Shown here: positions 21,220 through 32,375 of the stretch, in pieces
Numbering within the stretch: position 1 is the stretch's first letter
Layout of the letters: every line of letters begins with the position of its first letter
DNA from: Halobacillus litoralis
Lineage (GTDB): Bacteria; Bacillota; Bacilli; Bacillales; Halobacillaceae
Direction: 5' to 3'
Assembly (NCBI RefSeq): GCF_009856415.1
Contig: NZ_WMEZ01000002.1
Span: 124,001 to 188,000 of the forward strand
DNA length: 64,000 nucleotides
Notes under the pieces: model-generated
Database searches by the model: none
What the model was told of the DNA's origin: nothing
The model's input: only the letters and a program-made list of their open reading frames with translations
Position numbers and translations under genes: made by a program

Positions 21220-22176
21220 TTAATTTCTTGTGTTTTCTGTGACTTCACCTTTTCTAACTTTTTCAGCGAACTCGTCGATTTTACGCAGGCGGTGATTGAT
21301 GCCTGATTTACTAATTGATCCACCAGAAACATACTCCCCAAGCTCTTTCAAAGAAACTTCCTGATGCTCTAACCTTAAGGATGCAATCTCCTGCAATTTA
21401 TCTGGGAGGGCTTCTAAGCCTACGGTCCGTTTAATGAATTTTATGTTCTCCACTTGTCGGAAAGCTGCACCGATCGTCTTATTCAAATTTGCGGTTTCAC
21501 AATTGACGAGACGATTGACGGAGTTTCTCATATCCCGGACGATCCTCACATCTTCAAACTTGAAAAGAGCCTGGTGTGCTCCGATATTGCTGATAAGCTC
21601 CGTGATTTTATCCGCTTCTTTCAAGTAGGTGATGTATCCTTTTTTACGACTGAGTGTCCTCGCGTGCAACCCGAAGCTATTCATAAGCTTACACAACGCC
21701 TCGTTGTGTTCCTCATCAGATGAATAAATTTCAAGGTGATAGGAAGAGGTCTCTGGGTTGTTGACGGAACCTCCTGCAAGAAATGCCCCACGTAAATAAG
21801 CCCTTTTACAACACGTATCGCTCAAGTACTTTTGAGGAATGTCTGGATTAATGGAAAGAGGACCTTTCAAGATTTGAAGATCTTCAAGAACGACCTTCGC
21901 TTTCTCCGTCATCCTTACAATATAGACATTGTTCTTTTTCAACCTCATCTTTTTCCGAACAAGGAGTTCTACCGGGTAGGGATAAAGCTTTTTGATTAAC
22001 GTGTAGATCCTTCTGGCAATCGCTGCGTTTTCCGTTTGTACATCCAGAATGTACTCACGATTGGAAAGGGAAAATGTGCCGTTCATGCGTACAAGGGCAG
22101 CTAGTTCCGATTCCATGCAGCAAGTATCTGCTTCTACATTCGTTAATTCTTTTTTGATCTCTGATGCAAATGACAT
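21220..22176 (-). CDS. whiA: WhiA, DNA-binding protein
   Basis: WhiA has two LAGLIDADG-like domains and a C-terminal helix-turn-helix; in Bacillus it affects cell division and chromosome segregation, and in Streptomyces sporulation. The protein has 318 residues. It begins [17 protein letters not shown], with [16 protein letters not shown] and the second domain [20 protein letters not shown]. The C-terminal [18 protein letters not shown] is the helix-turn-helix. The start is ATG 22176; the reading from GTG 22185 begins inside the AAGGGGGTG ribosome site. Confidence 0.96.
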   Translation of the reverse strand: MSFASEIKKELTNVEADTCCMESELAALVRMNGTFSLSNREYILDVQTENAAIARRIYTLIKKLYPYPVELLVRKKMRLKKNNVYIVRMTEKAKVVLEDLQILKGPLSINPDIPQKYLSDTCCKRAYLRGAFLAGGSVNNPETSSYHLEIYSSDEEHNEALCKLMNSFGLHARTLSRKKGYITYLKEADKITELISNIGAHQALFKFEDVRIVRDMRNSVNRLVNCETANLNKTIGAAFRQVENIKFIKRTVGLEALPDKLQEIASLRLEHQEVSLKELGEYVSGGSISKSGINHRLRKIDEFAEKVRKGEVTENTRN

Positions 22177-22209
22177 GATGTACACCCCCTTCTACCTACC
22201 ACGCAACAC

Positions 22210-23163
22210 CTATAGCATGGAGTGCAATAACTTTGCTAACTTCTCTGTGTCATGACGTAACATAGGCTTGCTATGGTCGATGATATCTTCTTCTATAACT
22301 TTCAATCCCATGGATTTAATTCTTTCAATATCGTAAATGACGGGCTCCGCATTTTCTTCAGCATACGCAGCCCTCACCCCTTGATCGATCGGTTGATTAT
22401 GCACAATCACTGACTGTAACACACCTTCTCCAATATGATCAAATAAGGCCTGGATATGGTCAGCAGCCGTGTAACCAGAAGTTTCTCCCTCCTGCGTCAT
22501 CACGTTGCATATATAAGTGACCATCGCTTTCGTTTCTTTCAGAGCCTGCCCGATTTCCGGAATGATGATGTTCGGTAAGATACTTGTGTAAAGACTTCCG
22601 GGAGAGATGACAATCAAATCCGCGGATTTGATTGCTTCTACGGCTTCCGGCAAAGGCTGAACCGGCGTAGGGCTCACGTACACCCTTTTTATTTTCTTGT
22701 TCTGCTTTGGAATGCTTGACTCACCGGTAACCACTGTTCCATCCTCCATCTCCGCATGAAGGTTCATGGAATGGTTCGCAATCGGATAAATATGACCACG
22801 CACATTCAAGACTCTGGAGATTTCTTTAATCCCTTTATAGAAGTCTCCCGTCATGGATGCCATCGCAGCTAGCAAAAGGTTTCCCATGGAATGACCGGAC
22901 AAGCCGTTGCCTGCTGCAAAACGGTGTTGGAAAAGATCAAGGAGCATCGGCTCAGCATCGGAAAGAGCAGCCACGACATTCCTGATATCCCCCGGGGCAG
23001 GAATAGCCATCTCGTTACGCAAGCGTCCGGAGCTTCCACCATCATCAGCAACCGTGACAATGGCTGAAAGGTCGATCGGTAAATTTTTCAACCCGCGCAA
23101 AAGCACAGGCATTCCGGTCCCGCCACCTACAACGACGACACGCGGCTTGGTCTTATGATCCAT
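22210..23163 (-). CDS. yvcK: YvcK, UDP-sugar-binding gluconeogenesis factor
   Basis: YvcK (GlmR/MgfK) is needed for growth on gluconeogenic carbon sources and for cell shape; in B. subtilis it binds UDP-GlcNAc and stimulates GlmS. The protein has 317 residues. It begins with the nucleotide-binding VVVVGGGTGMPVLLRGLK, followed by VTVADDGGSSGRLR and the conserved GHSMGNLLLAAM. SPGSLYTSILPN lies in the second half. It sits between rapZ and whiA with gaps of 3 and 33 bp, the conserved Firmicutes order. Confidence 0.95.
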   Translation of the reverse strand: MDHKTKPRVVVVGGGTGMPVLLRGLKNLPIDLSAIVTVADDGGSSGRLRNEMAIPAPGDIRNVVAALSDAEPMLLDLFQHRFAAGNGLSGHSMGNLLLAAMASMTGDFYKGIKEISRVLNVRGHIYPIANHSMNLHAEMEDGTVVTGESSIPKQNKKIKRVYVSPTPVQPLPEAVEAIKSADLIVISPGSLYTSILPNIIIPEIGQALKETKAMVTYICNVMTQEGETSGYTAADHIQALFDHIGEGVLQSVIVHNQPIDQGVRAAYAEENAEPVIYDIERIKSMGLKVIEEDIIDHSKPMLRHDTEKLAKLLHSML

Positions 23164-23166
23164 CCG

Positions 23167-24051
23167 TTACAAACCCTTTCTTTTATCAATGTCTCTGTGC
23201 GTGACATGGGTCACGAAATCAGTGGAGAAATATTCCGATAAATGCTCAGCAAGCGCAACAGAGCGATGTTGGCCGCCTGTACAGCCGACTGCAACGACAA
23301 GTTGGCTTTTCCCTTCACGTTTGTATTGAGGTAGCATGAAGTGCAGCAAGTCCTTCAATTTTTCAAGGAACTTCTGTGTATCTGTCCATTTAAACACATA
23401 AGAGGATACTTCTGTGTTCAGCCCTGTCAACGGGCGCATATGCTCAACATAGTGCGGGTTTGGCAGGAAACGGACATCAAACATTAAGTCTGCATCAATG
23501 GGAACGCCGTATTTAAAGCCGAAGGATACCATTTGAATGGAAAACACCTGTTGTTCCTTCTGGCGATACTTTTCAATAATTCGCTCACGGAGTTCTTTCG
23601 GCTTCAATGATGTCGTATCAATAATCGTCTGCGAACGGCCTCTCAGCTCATCCAGCATTTTTCTCTCTCTACGAATACCTTCAAGCGGCAAACCTTCTTT
23701 AGCAAGGGGGTGAGATCTTCGTGTTTCTTTATAGCGGGAAACAAGCGCCTGATCTTCTGCATCAAGGAAAAGAATGTGTTCTTGCAGCCATTCCTCTTTT
23801 CCAAGACGGTCTAGAGAATCAAAGAGCGCGTCGAAAAATTCCCTTCCTCGTAAATCCATCACTAGCGCCACATTTTGGATATTGTTGCTGGAATCTTTCA
23901 TCAGTTCAAGAAATTTCGGAAGCAGCGCCGGCGGTAAGTTATCGACACAAAAAAAACCGAGATCTTCAAAGCTTTGAACAGCTACGGTTTTCCCTGCCCC
24001 TGACATCCCTGTGATGATTACTAACTGAGTATCGTTGGCATTTACTGGCAT
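23167..24051 (-). CDS. rapZ: RNase adapter RapZ / YvcJ, P-loop nucleotidase
   Basis: RapZ-family proteins bind nucleotides and, in Enterobacteria, deliver GlmZ RNA to RNase E; in B. subtilis YvcJ hydrolyses GTP and affects competence. The protein has 294 residues. The Walker A motif is [14 protein letters not shown] near 14-24. [18 protein letters not shown] follows, and the C-terminal domain has [26 protein letters not shown] and [16 protein letters not shown]. It is 16 bp after the Nudix gene and 3 bp before yvcK. Confidence 0.95.
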   Translation of the reverse strand: MPVNANDTQLVIITGMSGAGKTVAVQSFEDLGFFCVDNLPPALLPKFLELMKDSSNNIQNVALVMDLRGREFFDALFDSLDRLGKEEWLQEHILFLDAEDQALVSRYKETRRSHPLAKEGLPLEGIRRERKMLDELRGRSQTIIDTTSLKPKELRERIIEKYRQKEQQVFSIQMVSFGFKYGVPIDADLMFDVRFLPNPHYVEHMRPLTGLNTEVSSYVFKWTDTQKFLEKLKDLLHFMLPQYKREGKSQLVVAVGCTGGQHRSVALAEHLSEYFSTDFVTHVTHRDIDKRKGL

Positions 24052-24067
24052 CTTTCATCGCTCCCCA

Positions 24068-24535
24068 TTAGTCAGGTCGTGACGGATCCAAATCTTGATC
24101 AATCAAGCGGAAGTCCGTCGTATATACAAATGTTCCATATACTTGCTCTTCACTACTTAAGATGTGCTTGAAAATTCTCCGATCTCCCTCTGCCATCGGC
24201 TTTTGAAGAACTTCTTCAACCGGAACCCATTCCAATTCGCCTTCTTCACTTTCATCAAGCAAATCTCCCGAATAGCTCGTACTGTAAAAAGTAAACATCA
24301 TCCATTCTTGAGCGGTTTTCTCTTCTTCCCTCATAATGAATGTAAAGGAACCACGAAGCTCAGGATGATCAATGGAAAGTCCGGTTTCTTCTTTAAACTC
24401 ACGGACGACGGAATCTTTGATATTCTCTCCGGCTTCCATCTTTCCACCAGGGGCTACATACCAGCCTCTGCGTGGTTTTTTTAACATCAATACGGAATCA
24501 TCAACTCTCAAAATACAATTCGCTACACGCTGCAT
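24068..24535 (-). CDS. Nudix hydrolase, YvcI type
   Basis: This Nudix-family pyrophosphohydrolase has 155 residues. The Nudix box GX5EX7REUXEEXGU is complete: GGKMEAGENIKD then SVVREFKEETGL. It corresponds in place and sequence style to B. subtilis YvcI, whose substrate is not firmly known; nucleotide diphosphates are likely. I take ATG 24535 because GAGGTG lies 9 nt upstream. An in-frame GTG at 24547 lies within that site but would align better with the YvcI N-terminus, so the start is uncertain. It leads the rapZ-yvcK-whiA group. Confidence 0.88.
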   Translation of the reverse strand: MQRVANCILRVDDSVLMLKKPRRGWYVAPGGKMEAGENIKDSVVREFKEETGLSIDHPELRGSFTFIMREEEKTAQEWMMFTFYSTSYSGDLLDESEEGELEWVPVEEVLQKPMAEGDRRIFKHILSSEEQVYGTFVYTTDFRLIDQDLDPSRPD

Positions 24536-24664
24536 CGTTATGGTCACCTCAATTTCTTTCTAGAGGGCATCTCCACCCATTATACAATGAATACACAGGT
24601 TGCTACAATATTATGTTCCACAGCCTGGATTGAAAACAATTTCCTTAAACTTATCTGTAATCTA

Positions 24665-24735
24665 AACCCGGTCCGTTTAGAAGAACCTGTTTCGAGATTA
24701 TTGTTTGAGGGACGATGACTAGGTAAACGGCTCGT
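24665..24735. repeat. degenerate end of the long intergenic repeat (copy C remnant)
   Basis: GTTTAGAAGAACCTGTTTCG then AGATTATTGTTTGAGG resembles the GAAGACTCAGTTTCGAGATG terminus of the long repeat. Only one end is recognisable. The rest of the 400-bp gap between the Nudix gene and trxB (24536-24949) holds the trxB terminator and nothing else I can support. Confidence 0.4.
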
Positions 24736-24814
24736 CCTGCTCCACTCCCCACACCTCTGATCATCGATCCTTCTTTAACCCCGTCTATTCACATCCAGAT
24801 TTAACAAATCAACA

Positions 24815-24848
24815 CAAAAAAAGACACAGATGACGAGCACCTGTGCCT
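24815..24848 (-). terminator. likely terminator of trxB
   Basis: The minus strand has AGGCACAG/CTGTGTCT with one mismatch, an 11-nt loop and a T7 run. It lies about 100 bp past the trxB stop. Confidence 0.65.
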
Positions 24849-24949
24849 CATAGAGATTAATCTATTAAAAGGGGGTCAATTAATCATTTCCATCGTAACA
24901 GGAAAATATTTCATCGGTGTTACACCCGAGTTAAAATGTTGTTTCTTTT

Positions 24950-25906
<957 letters not shown>

Positions 25907-26017
25907 TCACTCCTTATGAATCCAAATAATCTCAGTTGCAATTCCTGTACATATCATAGTAAATCATACGAAAACCGTCCATTAATGTGCTTACAGGTGA
26001 GGGAAATGCATGTTTAC

Positions 26018-27034
26018 CTATACATGCTCCCAGGGGCCGCCTTCATTCCCCATCTTCGGGAATTGTTTGCAACCCTTTTCCCATAGCTGCAACGCCTTGG
26101 ATGGATGGCCTGTATGATAAACGGAAATGCTGTACCACTTATAGTAAACTCTCCGGCGAGTGACCTGCTTATTTCGAAGCGATCTGAACCGTTCGACCGC
26201 TTCTTGATAATAGCCTGCTCTTGCTAGAGTTTCAGCTACGGCTAGTTTTTGTTGTTCATGCATAGGAAATACATTGCGGAGCCGTTCAATGTGAAAAGCC
26301 GCTTCTTCCGTCAAACCCTGCTTTAAATAAAAGGTAGCCAAATTCACATCACAGTGAAGGTTCGTTGGTTCTTTTTCCAGGATCTCTTTTTCAAACTGAA
26401 TCGCTTCGTCACGCTCTCCGTTCATGAACAAAGCATAGGCGTATCGGTGTTTGGCGATTTTGAAGTCCGGGAAATGCTCCATCATTTCATCAAGAACACT
26501 TAACGCCTGATCCCACTCTTCGTGCTCTAAATGATAAAAGGCGGTTTCCTGATAGATGATCAGCTCATCTTCATCCTCGAACGCCCAATCATCGTCTTCA
26601 TCTTCTTCCTCTAATGAATCCAACATCTCGCTCAATTGTTTAGCCGCCTCTTCAAATTCACCGTCACCAGGTTGCTCTAAATAAGTGTCGACATATTTTT
26701 TTGCATCATTAAGAAGACCAAGATGTGCGTAATTATTCGCCATCAGGTAGTAACAATCGACGTATTCTTTGCCGTGTTCAGCCAATACCTCGGTGAGTAC
26801 CTGATTGGCGGCATGATAAGAGCCAACTTCTGTATAAACAACAGAAAGTTGGCATGGATACAATGGTTCCTCGGGAGAAGCTTCAACCGCCTTTTTCAGC
26901 CACTTGACAGCAGCACTGAAACGACGCTTTTGAAAAGCTTGAATCCCATGAGAAAAATAAAATGAACCTGTAGGTACAAATGGGATAATGTTCGTATCCT
27001 GTTGTGCTGTAGTTCCTTTTAGTGTTGTCGTCAT
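26018..27034 (-). CDS. tetratricopeptide-repeat protein, YvcD-like
   Basis: This protein of 338 residues consists of TPR helical repeats, with AVKWLKKAVEASPEEPLYPC, NNYAHLGLLNDAKKYVD and HIERLRNVFPMHEQQ among the visible units. A strongly acidic linker (about 140-158, EEEDEDDDWAFEDEDE) splits the repeats into two groups. There is no signal peptide. TPR proteins act as protein-binding scaffolds; the partner here is unknown. It lies between the his operon and trxB, the place of yvcD in B. subtilis. A GGGGGAC site precedes the ATG. Confidence 0.85.
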   Translation of the reverse strand: MTTTLKGTTAQQDTNIIPFVPTGSFYFSHGIQAFQKRRFSAAVKWLKKAVEASPEEPLYPCQLSVVYTEVGSYHAANQVLTEVLAEHGKEYVDCYYLMANNYAHLGLLNDAKKYVDTYLEQPGDGEFEEAAKQLSEMLDSLEEEDEDDDWAFEDEDELIIYQETAFYHLEHEEWDQALSVLDEMMEHFPDFKIAKHRYAYALFMNGERDEAIQFEKEILEKEPTNLHCDVNLATFYLKQGLTEEAAFHIERLRNVFPMHEQQKLAVAETLARAGYYQEAVERFRSLRNKQVTRRRVYYKWYSISVYHTGHPSKALQLWEKGCKQFPKMGNEGGPWEHV

Positions 27035-27123
27035 GACTGTCCCCCTGTTTCCGTTTCAAATCTCACTAATTATGCAGTATAACATAAAAGCTCACAGAGA
27101 AATAGGAGAAAAGTGTAATCCGT

Positions 27124-27747
27124 TTAGGAATGGCGTTTTTCCAAAACATCGAGAACATCATCCAGTGGGACTTGACGATCAGTCAGGATTAATAAGAGGT
27201 GGAATAAAAGATCCGCAGATTCCAATGCGATTTCTTCCGGATCATCATTTTTGGCAGCAATGATGACTTCCCCTGCTTCCTCACCGATTTTCTTCGCAAT
27301 CCGGTCGACACCTTCCTGGAACAGAGTGGCTGTGTAAGAGCCTTCAGGAAGGGTTGCTTTTCGATCAGCCAGAACTGTTTGAAGCTCATCCAGGATTTGA
27401 TAGCGATTTTCTTTGGGCTTCCTTTCCGAATCAGTCAGTTCTTCAGAGAAACAACTATAATCCCCTTTGTGGCATGCTGGCCCCGAGGGTACTACTTGAA
27501 CAAGCAACGCATCCTGGTCACAATCATAATGGATACTTCTTACTTCCTGTGTGTTCCCGGAAGTCTCCCCTTTGTGCCACAATTCCTGGCGGGAACGGCT
27601 GTAGAATACCGTTTCACCGATCTCCAACGTTTTTTTCAAAGATTCTTCGTTCATATAAGCTAAGGTCAGCACAGCTTTTGACTTTGCATCTTGTACGATT
27701 GCTGGAACGAGACCTTGTTGATCGAATTGAATTTCATCGATATTCAT
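27124..27747 (-). CDS. hisI: phosphoribosyl-AMP cyclohydrolase / phosphoribosyl-ATP pyrophosphatase
   Basis: This bifunctional enzyme (HisIE) catalyses the second and third steps of histidine synthesis. It has 207 residues. The N-terminal cyclohydrolase has [28 protein letters not shown], and zinc-binding cysteines in [11 protein letters not shown] and [12 protein letters not shown]. The C-terminal pyrophosphatase has [16 protein letters not shown] and [13 protein letters not shown]. The start overlaps the hisF stop by 4 bp. It is the last gene of the his operon; no clear terminator is visible in the 89-bp gap after it. Confidence 0.96.
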   Translation of the reverse strand: MNIDEIQFDQQGLVPAIVQDAKSKAVLTLAYMNEESLKKTLEIGETVFYSRSRQELWHKGETSGNTQEVRSIHYDCDQDALLVQVVPSGPACHKGDYSCFSEELTDSERKPKENRYQILDELQTVLADRKATLPEGSYTATLFQEGVDRIAKKIGEEAGEVIIAAKNDDPEEIALESADLLFHLLLILTDRQVPLDDVLDVLEKRHS

Positions 27748-28502
27748 CGGACTGGCACTCCTTTTTCCTTCAAATAAGCCTTCACGTTTTGCACGGACGT
27801 CTCTTTATAGTGAAAAATCGATGCGGCAAGTGCAGCATCTGCGTCAACTTCAGTAAATACGTCATAAAAATGTTCACTGGACCCTGCCCCGCCGGATGCA
27901 ATGACAGGAACATTCACGACTTCCTGTACGGCTTTTAATAGAGGTAGGTCAAAACCGGATTTTTCCCCATCTTTATTCATGGACGTAAGCAGAATTTCTC
28001 CCGCTCCAAGCTTGACCGCTTCTTTCGCCCAGTCGGTGACGAGCCAGTCGGTCGGCGTCCGCCCCCCATGCGTATAAACACGCCAGTTCACTGCCTCTTC
28101 GTCGTACTTCGCATCAATCGCCACAACGATGCACTGACTTCCGAAGTAATCCGCACCTTCCGTAATTAAAGCCGGCCTTTTCACAGCGGATGAATTCAAG
28201 GATACTTTATCTGCTCCATTGCGGAGCGTTTCCTTGATATCCTCAAGCGTCCGAATCCCACCACCGACTGTAAAAGGAATAGCAAGTTCAGAAGCAACAG
28301 ATCGGACAACATCAATCATCGTTTTCTTTCCTTCATGGCTGGCAGAAATATCGAGAAAGACAAGCTCATCCGCCCCTTGTTCGTCGTACACTTTTGCAAG
28401 TTCGACAGGGTCGCCGGCATCGCGGATATCAACGAACTGTATGCCTTTAACGACACGGCCTTCTTTCACATCCAGGCAGGGAATGATTCGTTTGGAGAGC
28501 AT
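27744..28502 (-). CDS. hisF: imidazole glycerol phosphate synthase, cyclase subunit
   Basis: HisF uses ammonia from HisH to make imidazole glycerol phosphate and AICAR. It is a 252-residue (beta-alpha)8 barrel. The first catalytic Asp lies in [16 protein letters not shown] and the second in [16 protein letters not shown]. The phosphate-binding motifs are [11 protein letters not shown] and [13 protein letters not shown]. It abuts the hisA stop and overlaps hisI. Confidence 0.97.
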   Translation of the reverse strand: MLSKRIIPCLDVKEGRVVKGIQFVDIRDAGDPVELAKVYDEQGADELVFLDISASHEGKKTMIDVVRSVASELAIPFTVGGGIRTLEDIKETLRNGADKVSLNSSAVKRPALITEGADYFGSQCIVVAIDAKYDEEAVNWRVYTHGGRTPTDWLVTDWAKEAVKLGAGEILLTSMNKDGEKSGFDLPLLKAVQEVVNVPVIASGGAGSSEHFYDVFTEVDADAALAASIFHYKETSVQNVKAYLKEKGVPVR

Positions 28503-29237
28503 TCAGTCCACCTCCACATCGAGCGCTTCTTTTAAGGTGAATTGGTTCGTGTACAAGGCTTTTCCAACAATTGATCCAATGACATTTCGACCCTTATATT
28601 CTTTCAGCTCAATAAGGTCATCCAAGCCTTTAATGCCTCCGGATGCAATGACGTCAACACCTGTTTCTTCAGCCAACCGAACGATTTCCTTCGTATTCGG
28701 GCCAGAAAGCATGCCGTCTTTTGCGATATCTGTATAAATGAATGTCTTCGCTCCCGCGGAAGCGAGGTCCTTCCCTAAATCCACAGCCTTCACTTCCGAT
28801 TGTTCCAGCCATCCGGCTGTCGAAACAAAACCGTCACGCGCATCCAGTCCAATGGCTATCCGTTCTCCATACTTTGAAAGCAGCTGTTTGGTTGTTTCCA
28901 CATCGCGGACAGCAAGAGAACCGATGATGACCCGATCGACGCCCTTATCCAAGTAAAAACGGACATCTTCTTCTGAACGTATTCCACCACCGATTTGTAC
29001 ACGGCAGTCCAATTCCTGCGCCACTCGTAACACATGTTCCGCATTTTGTTTGGAACCTTGTTTTGCTCCATCAAGGTCGACCATATGAATCCATGAAGCC
29101 CCTGCCTCAGCAAATTCCTTTGCCACCTCAAAAGGGTTTTCCCCATAGACGGTTTCTTTATCAAAATCGCCTTGTTCAAGACGCACACATTTTCCGTCAC
29201 GCATATCAATCGCAGGATAGATCGTAAAGCTCATCAT
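28503..29237 (-). CDS. hisA: ProFAR isomerase
   Basis: HisA isomerises the ProFAR aminoaldose to the ketose form. It is a 244-residue barrel related to HisF. The N-terminal [14 protein letters not shown] carries the catalytic Asp. The phosphate sites are [11 protein letters not shown] and [13 protein letters not shown]. It lies 9 bp after hisH and directly against hisF. The start is the first of two adjacent ATG codons behind GAGGAG. Confidence 0.96.
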   Translation of the reverse strand: MMSFTIYPAIDMRDGKCVRLEQGDFDKETVYGENPFEVAKEFAEAGASWIHMVDLDGAKQGSKQNAEHVLRVAQELDCRVQIGGGIRSEEDVRFYLDKGVDRVIIGSLAVRDVETTKQLLSKYGERIAIGLDARDGFVSTAGWLEQSEVKAVDLGKDLASAGAKTFIYTDIAKDGMLSGPNTKEIVRLAEETGVDVIASGGIKGLDDLIELKEYKGRNVIGSIVGKALYTNQFTLKEALDVEVD

Positions 29238-29246
29238 TAAAACTCC

Positions 29247-29876
29247 TCACTGTTTGCACATTACTTTACAAAAGTTCTCTAATAACTGCATGCCGGCTGT
29301 CCCGCTTTTTTCCGGGTGGAACTGGCTGGCTACAAGGTTTTCTTTCCCAATGATTGCAGGGACTTCCATATGATAATCAGACGTGGCATATAAAATAGAA
29401 GGATCATCCGTCTTCACAACAAAAGAGTGGACAAAGTAGACGTGGTCTTCCTTTACGTCTGTCATCAAAGGTTTATCTGGTTGATGAATTTCAAGTTGGT
29501 TCCAGCCCATATGTGGAACTTTGTAAGAACGTCCTTGTTCATCAATGCCTGGAAAACGGGAAATGGTGCCGGGGAACAACCCTAATCCTTCTGTAAGTCC
29601 GCCTTCTTCACTGCTCTCGAATAACAGCTGCATCCCTAGACATATACCGTAAACCGGTGTCCCTTCTGCCACTTTATCTTTTATAAAATCTATGAATCCA
29701 TGTTCTTGAAGTGCTTTCATCGCATCCGGAAACGCGCCTACCCCAGGAAGGATGTATCCATCACAGCCTCCCAACGACTCCGGACGGTCACCGATTTTAT
29801 AGTCCACGCCGAGTCGTTCAAGCGCTTTTGAAACACTGAATAAATTTCCCATACCATAATCGATGATGCCTATCAT
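29247..29876 (-). CDS. hisH: imidazole glycerol phosphate synthase, glutaminase subunit
   Basis: HisH is the class I glutamine amidotransferase that feeds ammonia to HisF. It has 209 residues. It begins [15 protein letters not shown]. The nucleophilic Cys is in YGICLGMQLLFE. The His and Glu of the triad are in ASQFHPEKSG. Its first base is the last base of the hisB stop (TAATG). Confidence 0.97.
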   Translation of the reverse strand: MIGIIDYGMGNLFSVSKALERLGVDYKIGDRPESLGGCDGYILPGVGAFPDAMKALQEHGFIDFIKDKVAEGTPVYGICLGMQLLFESSEEGGLTEGLGLFPGTISRFPGIDEQGRSYKVPHMGWNQLEIHQPDKPLMTDVKEDHVYFVHSFVVKTDDPSILYATSDYHMEVPAIIGKENLVASQFHPEKSGTAGMQLLENFCKVMCKQ

Positions 29877-30469
29877 TATAAACTTCCTTTCGTACTCGGG
29901 ACTCCTTTGACACGCGGATCGATTTGCGTCGCTTCATCCAAAGCACGTGCGAAGGCTTTGAACATCGCCTCAATAATATGATGGGTGTTATGCCCATGAT
30001 GTAAGACGATATGTAAGTTCATCCGAGCTTCTACGGCAAGCTTCCAGAAAAATTCGTGGACATTTTCCGTGTCAAAGGTTCCGACGCGATCTTTCGGAAG
30101 CTCTGCACGCCACTCGAGGTGCGGACGGTCACTCAAATCAACCGCTACCGTGACAAGTGTCTCATCCATCGGCAGCGTCATGGAACCATATCGCTTCATG
30201 CCGTACTTATCTCCGACGGCTTCTCGTAACGCTTGTCCTAGACAAATTCCGATATCTTCGGTTAAGTGGTGATCATCCACTTCCACATCACCTCGTCCGA
30301 CAACGGATAAATCAAAAAGGCCGTGTTTTGTGAACAATTCCAGCATGTGAGAAAGAAAAGGAACCTGGACATCCAAGTCTGCTTTTCCTCCTCCATCAAT
30401 GCCAAGTTCAAGCTGTATATCCGTTTCTCTCGTTTTGCGTTCGATTCTTGATGCTCTCGTTTCTGTCAT
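29876..30469 (-). CDS. hisB: imidazoleglycerol-phosphate dehydratase
   Basis: HisB dehydrates imidazole glycerol phosphate with bound Mn. The protein has 197 residues. Visible motifs are [30 protein letters not shown] and the C-terminal [16 protein letters not shown], which contribute the metal-binding histidines. The start is ATG 30469, because AAGGAG is 8 nt upstream, while the ATG at 30475 is only 2 nt from it. The start overlaps the hisD stop (ATGA). Confidence 0.96.
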   Translation of the reverse strand: MTETRASRIERKTRETDIQLELGIDGGGKADLDVQVPFLSHMLELFTKHGLFDLSVVGRGDVEVDDHHLTEDIGICLGQALREAVGDKYGMKRYGSMTLPMDETLVTVAVDLSDRPHLEWRAELPKDRVGTFDTENVHEFFWKLAVEARMNLHIVLHHGHNTHHIIEAMFKAFARALDEATQIDPRVKGVPSTKGSL

Positions 30470-31740
30470 TTCCATCGCTCCTTACGTGTCTCTACTGCGC
30501 GTGCGTGGGCTTCCAACCCTTCCAACCGGGCGAACCGGGCAATTTTGTCGACGTTCGTTTCGAGGGCCTGTCTGCTGTATGAAATGATGCTCGATTTTTT
30601 CACAAAATCATCGACATTGAGAGGACTTGAGAAACGCGCTGTCCCATTCGTTGGCAGGACATGGTTCGGTCCAGCAAAATAGTCCCCGACTGGTTCACTG
30701 CTGTACGGCCCTAAGAAAATCGCTCCAGCATGCTTGATCTTTCCGAGCTCCTGAAAAGGATCTTCAGTCACGATTTCCAGGTGTTCAGGTGCCATTTCAT
30801 TGATGGTTTCTACCGCTTCTTTCCATGATTCACAAAGGACGATCATTCCGTAGTCTTCCACGCTCTTTCTTGCGATATCTGCACGTGGCAGGGAATCCAG
30901 CTGTAATTGCACTTCTTTTTCCACAGCCTTCGCAAGTGTCTCACTCGTTGTCACAAGGGCGCTTGACGAACGCGCATCGTGTTCGGCTTGAGAAAGAAGG
31001 TCGGCGGCGATTTCTTCCGCACGAGCGGTTTCATCAGCAAGAATAGCGATCTCACTTGGTCCAGCAATCATATCAATATCGACATCTCCGAAAACTTCCC
31101 GCTTCGCAAGCGCAACAAAAACATTTCCTGGCCCGGTAATTTTATCGACGGAAGGAATCGTTTCTGTTCCATAAGCAAGAGCGGCAATGGCCTGTGCGCC
31201 GCCAACTTTGAATACATCTTCAACCCCAAGGATCTGCGCAGCAAGCAGGACACCGTCTGGTACTTTCCCATCCTGCCCAGGAGGAGTCACCATGACAACC
31301 CGCTCCACGCCAGCCACTTGCGCTGGAATCACATTCATGAAGACAGAGGAAGGATAAGCGGCCGTTCCCCCAGGCACGTAAACACCTGCGGCATCAATCG
31401 GTGTGATTTTCTGCCCTAAGAGGGTGCCATCTTCTGAACTGTCAAACCAGGAAGCGGTCTTTTGTTTTTCGTGGAAAGCACGAATGTTGTCCGCAGCCTC
31501 CTGAAGGATTTGAACGAACTCCCCATCGAGAGAGGCATACGCTTGTTCGAACTCTTCTTTTGACACTTTGAATGTTTCCATAGTGGCTTTGTCAAAACGC
31601 TTCGTATATTCTTTGACCGCCTCATCGCCTCGGCTCTTCACCTGTGAAATGATGTCCTGGACGGCTTTCCGCTGTTCTTCCGTTCCTTGATCGACGGAAC
31701 GCTTCAATGACTTTAAGTCGGACTTATTCATGATCTTCAT
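30466..31740 (-). CDS. hisD: histidinol dehydrogenase
   Basis: HisD oxidises histidinol to histidine in two NAD-dependent steps with a catalytic zinc. It has 424 residues. [28 protein letters not shown] and the signature [14 protein letters not shown] are visible, as is the zinc-ligand region [12 protein letters not shown]. The C-terminal half has [14 protein letters not shown]. The start shares one base with the hisG stop, and the stop overlaps hisB. Confidence 0.97.
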   Translation of the reverse strand: MKIMNKSDLKSLKRSVDQGTEEQRKAVQDIISQVKSRGDEAVKEYTKRFDKATMETFKVSKEEFEQAYASLDGEFVQILQEAADNIRAFHEKQKTASWFDSSEDGTLLGQKITPIDAAGVYVPGGTAAYPSSVFMNVIPAQVAGVERVVMVTPPGQDGKVPDGVLLAAQILGVEDVFKVGGAQAIAALAYGTETIPSVDKITGPGNVFVALAKREVFGDVDIDMIAGPSEIAILADETARAEEIAADLLSQAEHDARSSSALVTTSETLAKAVEKEVQLQLDSLPRADIARKSVEDYGMIVLCESWKEAVETINEMAPEHLEIVTEDPFQELGKIKHAGAIFLGPYSSEPVGDYFAGPNHVLPTNGTARFSSPLNVDDFVKKSSIISYSRQALETNVDKIARFARLEGLEAHARAVETRKERWK

Positions 31741-32375
31741 CAGCGCTCCCCTTCCATCACTTCACTTAGTTTGCTTACCATTTCTTCAATCTCGGTGCTC
31801 TTCAACCGGTAACTGACCGGATTCACAATCAAACGCGACGTAATATCGGTAATCTTCTCATACTCGACCAGGCCGTTTTCTTTCAACGTACGACCTGTCG
31901 ATACGATATCGACAATCCGATCCGCCAATCCAATCAGAGGCGCAAGCTCAATCGATCCATTCAAAGGAATGATTTCAATCTGTTCACCCTGCTCGCGGAA
32001 ATAGTCAGAAGCGACTTTCGGGTATTTCGTGGCGATCTTCGGCGCGATCCGGCTCAACGGCTGGTCAGGTAATCCCGCAACAGCTACATAGCAAGGGCTG
32101 ATTTTCAAATCAAGTACTTCGTAAACATCCCGGTCCTGTTCTAACAGGACGTCTTTACCGGCGATCCCGATATCTGCCGCTCCATATTCCACATATGTGA
32201 CGACATCCATCGGTTTAGCCATCATGACACGGATGTTCTGTTCAGGAAATTCTAAAATCAGCTTTCTTGACTCATCCATGTCCGCTTCAAGCTCATAACC
32301 CGCTCGTTTCATCAGTTCAGCCGCTTCTTCGTAAATACGGCCCTTCGGCATGGCAATGGTCAACGGCTTACTCAT
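31740..32375 (-). CDS. hisG: ATP phosphoribosyltransferase, short form
   Basis: HisG starts histidine synthesis by joining ATP and PRPP. This is the short form (211 residues), which lacks the regulatory C-terminal domain and needs HisZ as its partner. It begins [17 protein letters not shown]. The PRPP-binding [18 protein letters not shown] lies in the second half. The start is ATG 32375, with GGAGG 8 nt upstream; a GTG at 32384 is rejected because it lies too close. It overlaps the end of hisZ by 8 bp. Confidence 0.96.
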   Translation of the reverse strand: MSKPLTIAMPKGRIYEEAAELMKRAGYELEADMDESRKLILEFPEQNIRVMMAKPMDVVTYVEYGAADIGIAGKDVLLEQDRDVYEVLDLKISPCYVAVAGLPDQPLSRIAPKIATKYPKVASDYFREQGEQIEIIPLNGSIELAPLIGLADRIVDIVSTGRTLKENGLVEYEKITDITSRLIVNPVSYRLKSTEIEEMVSKLSEVMEGER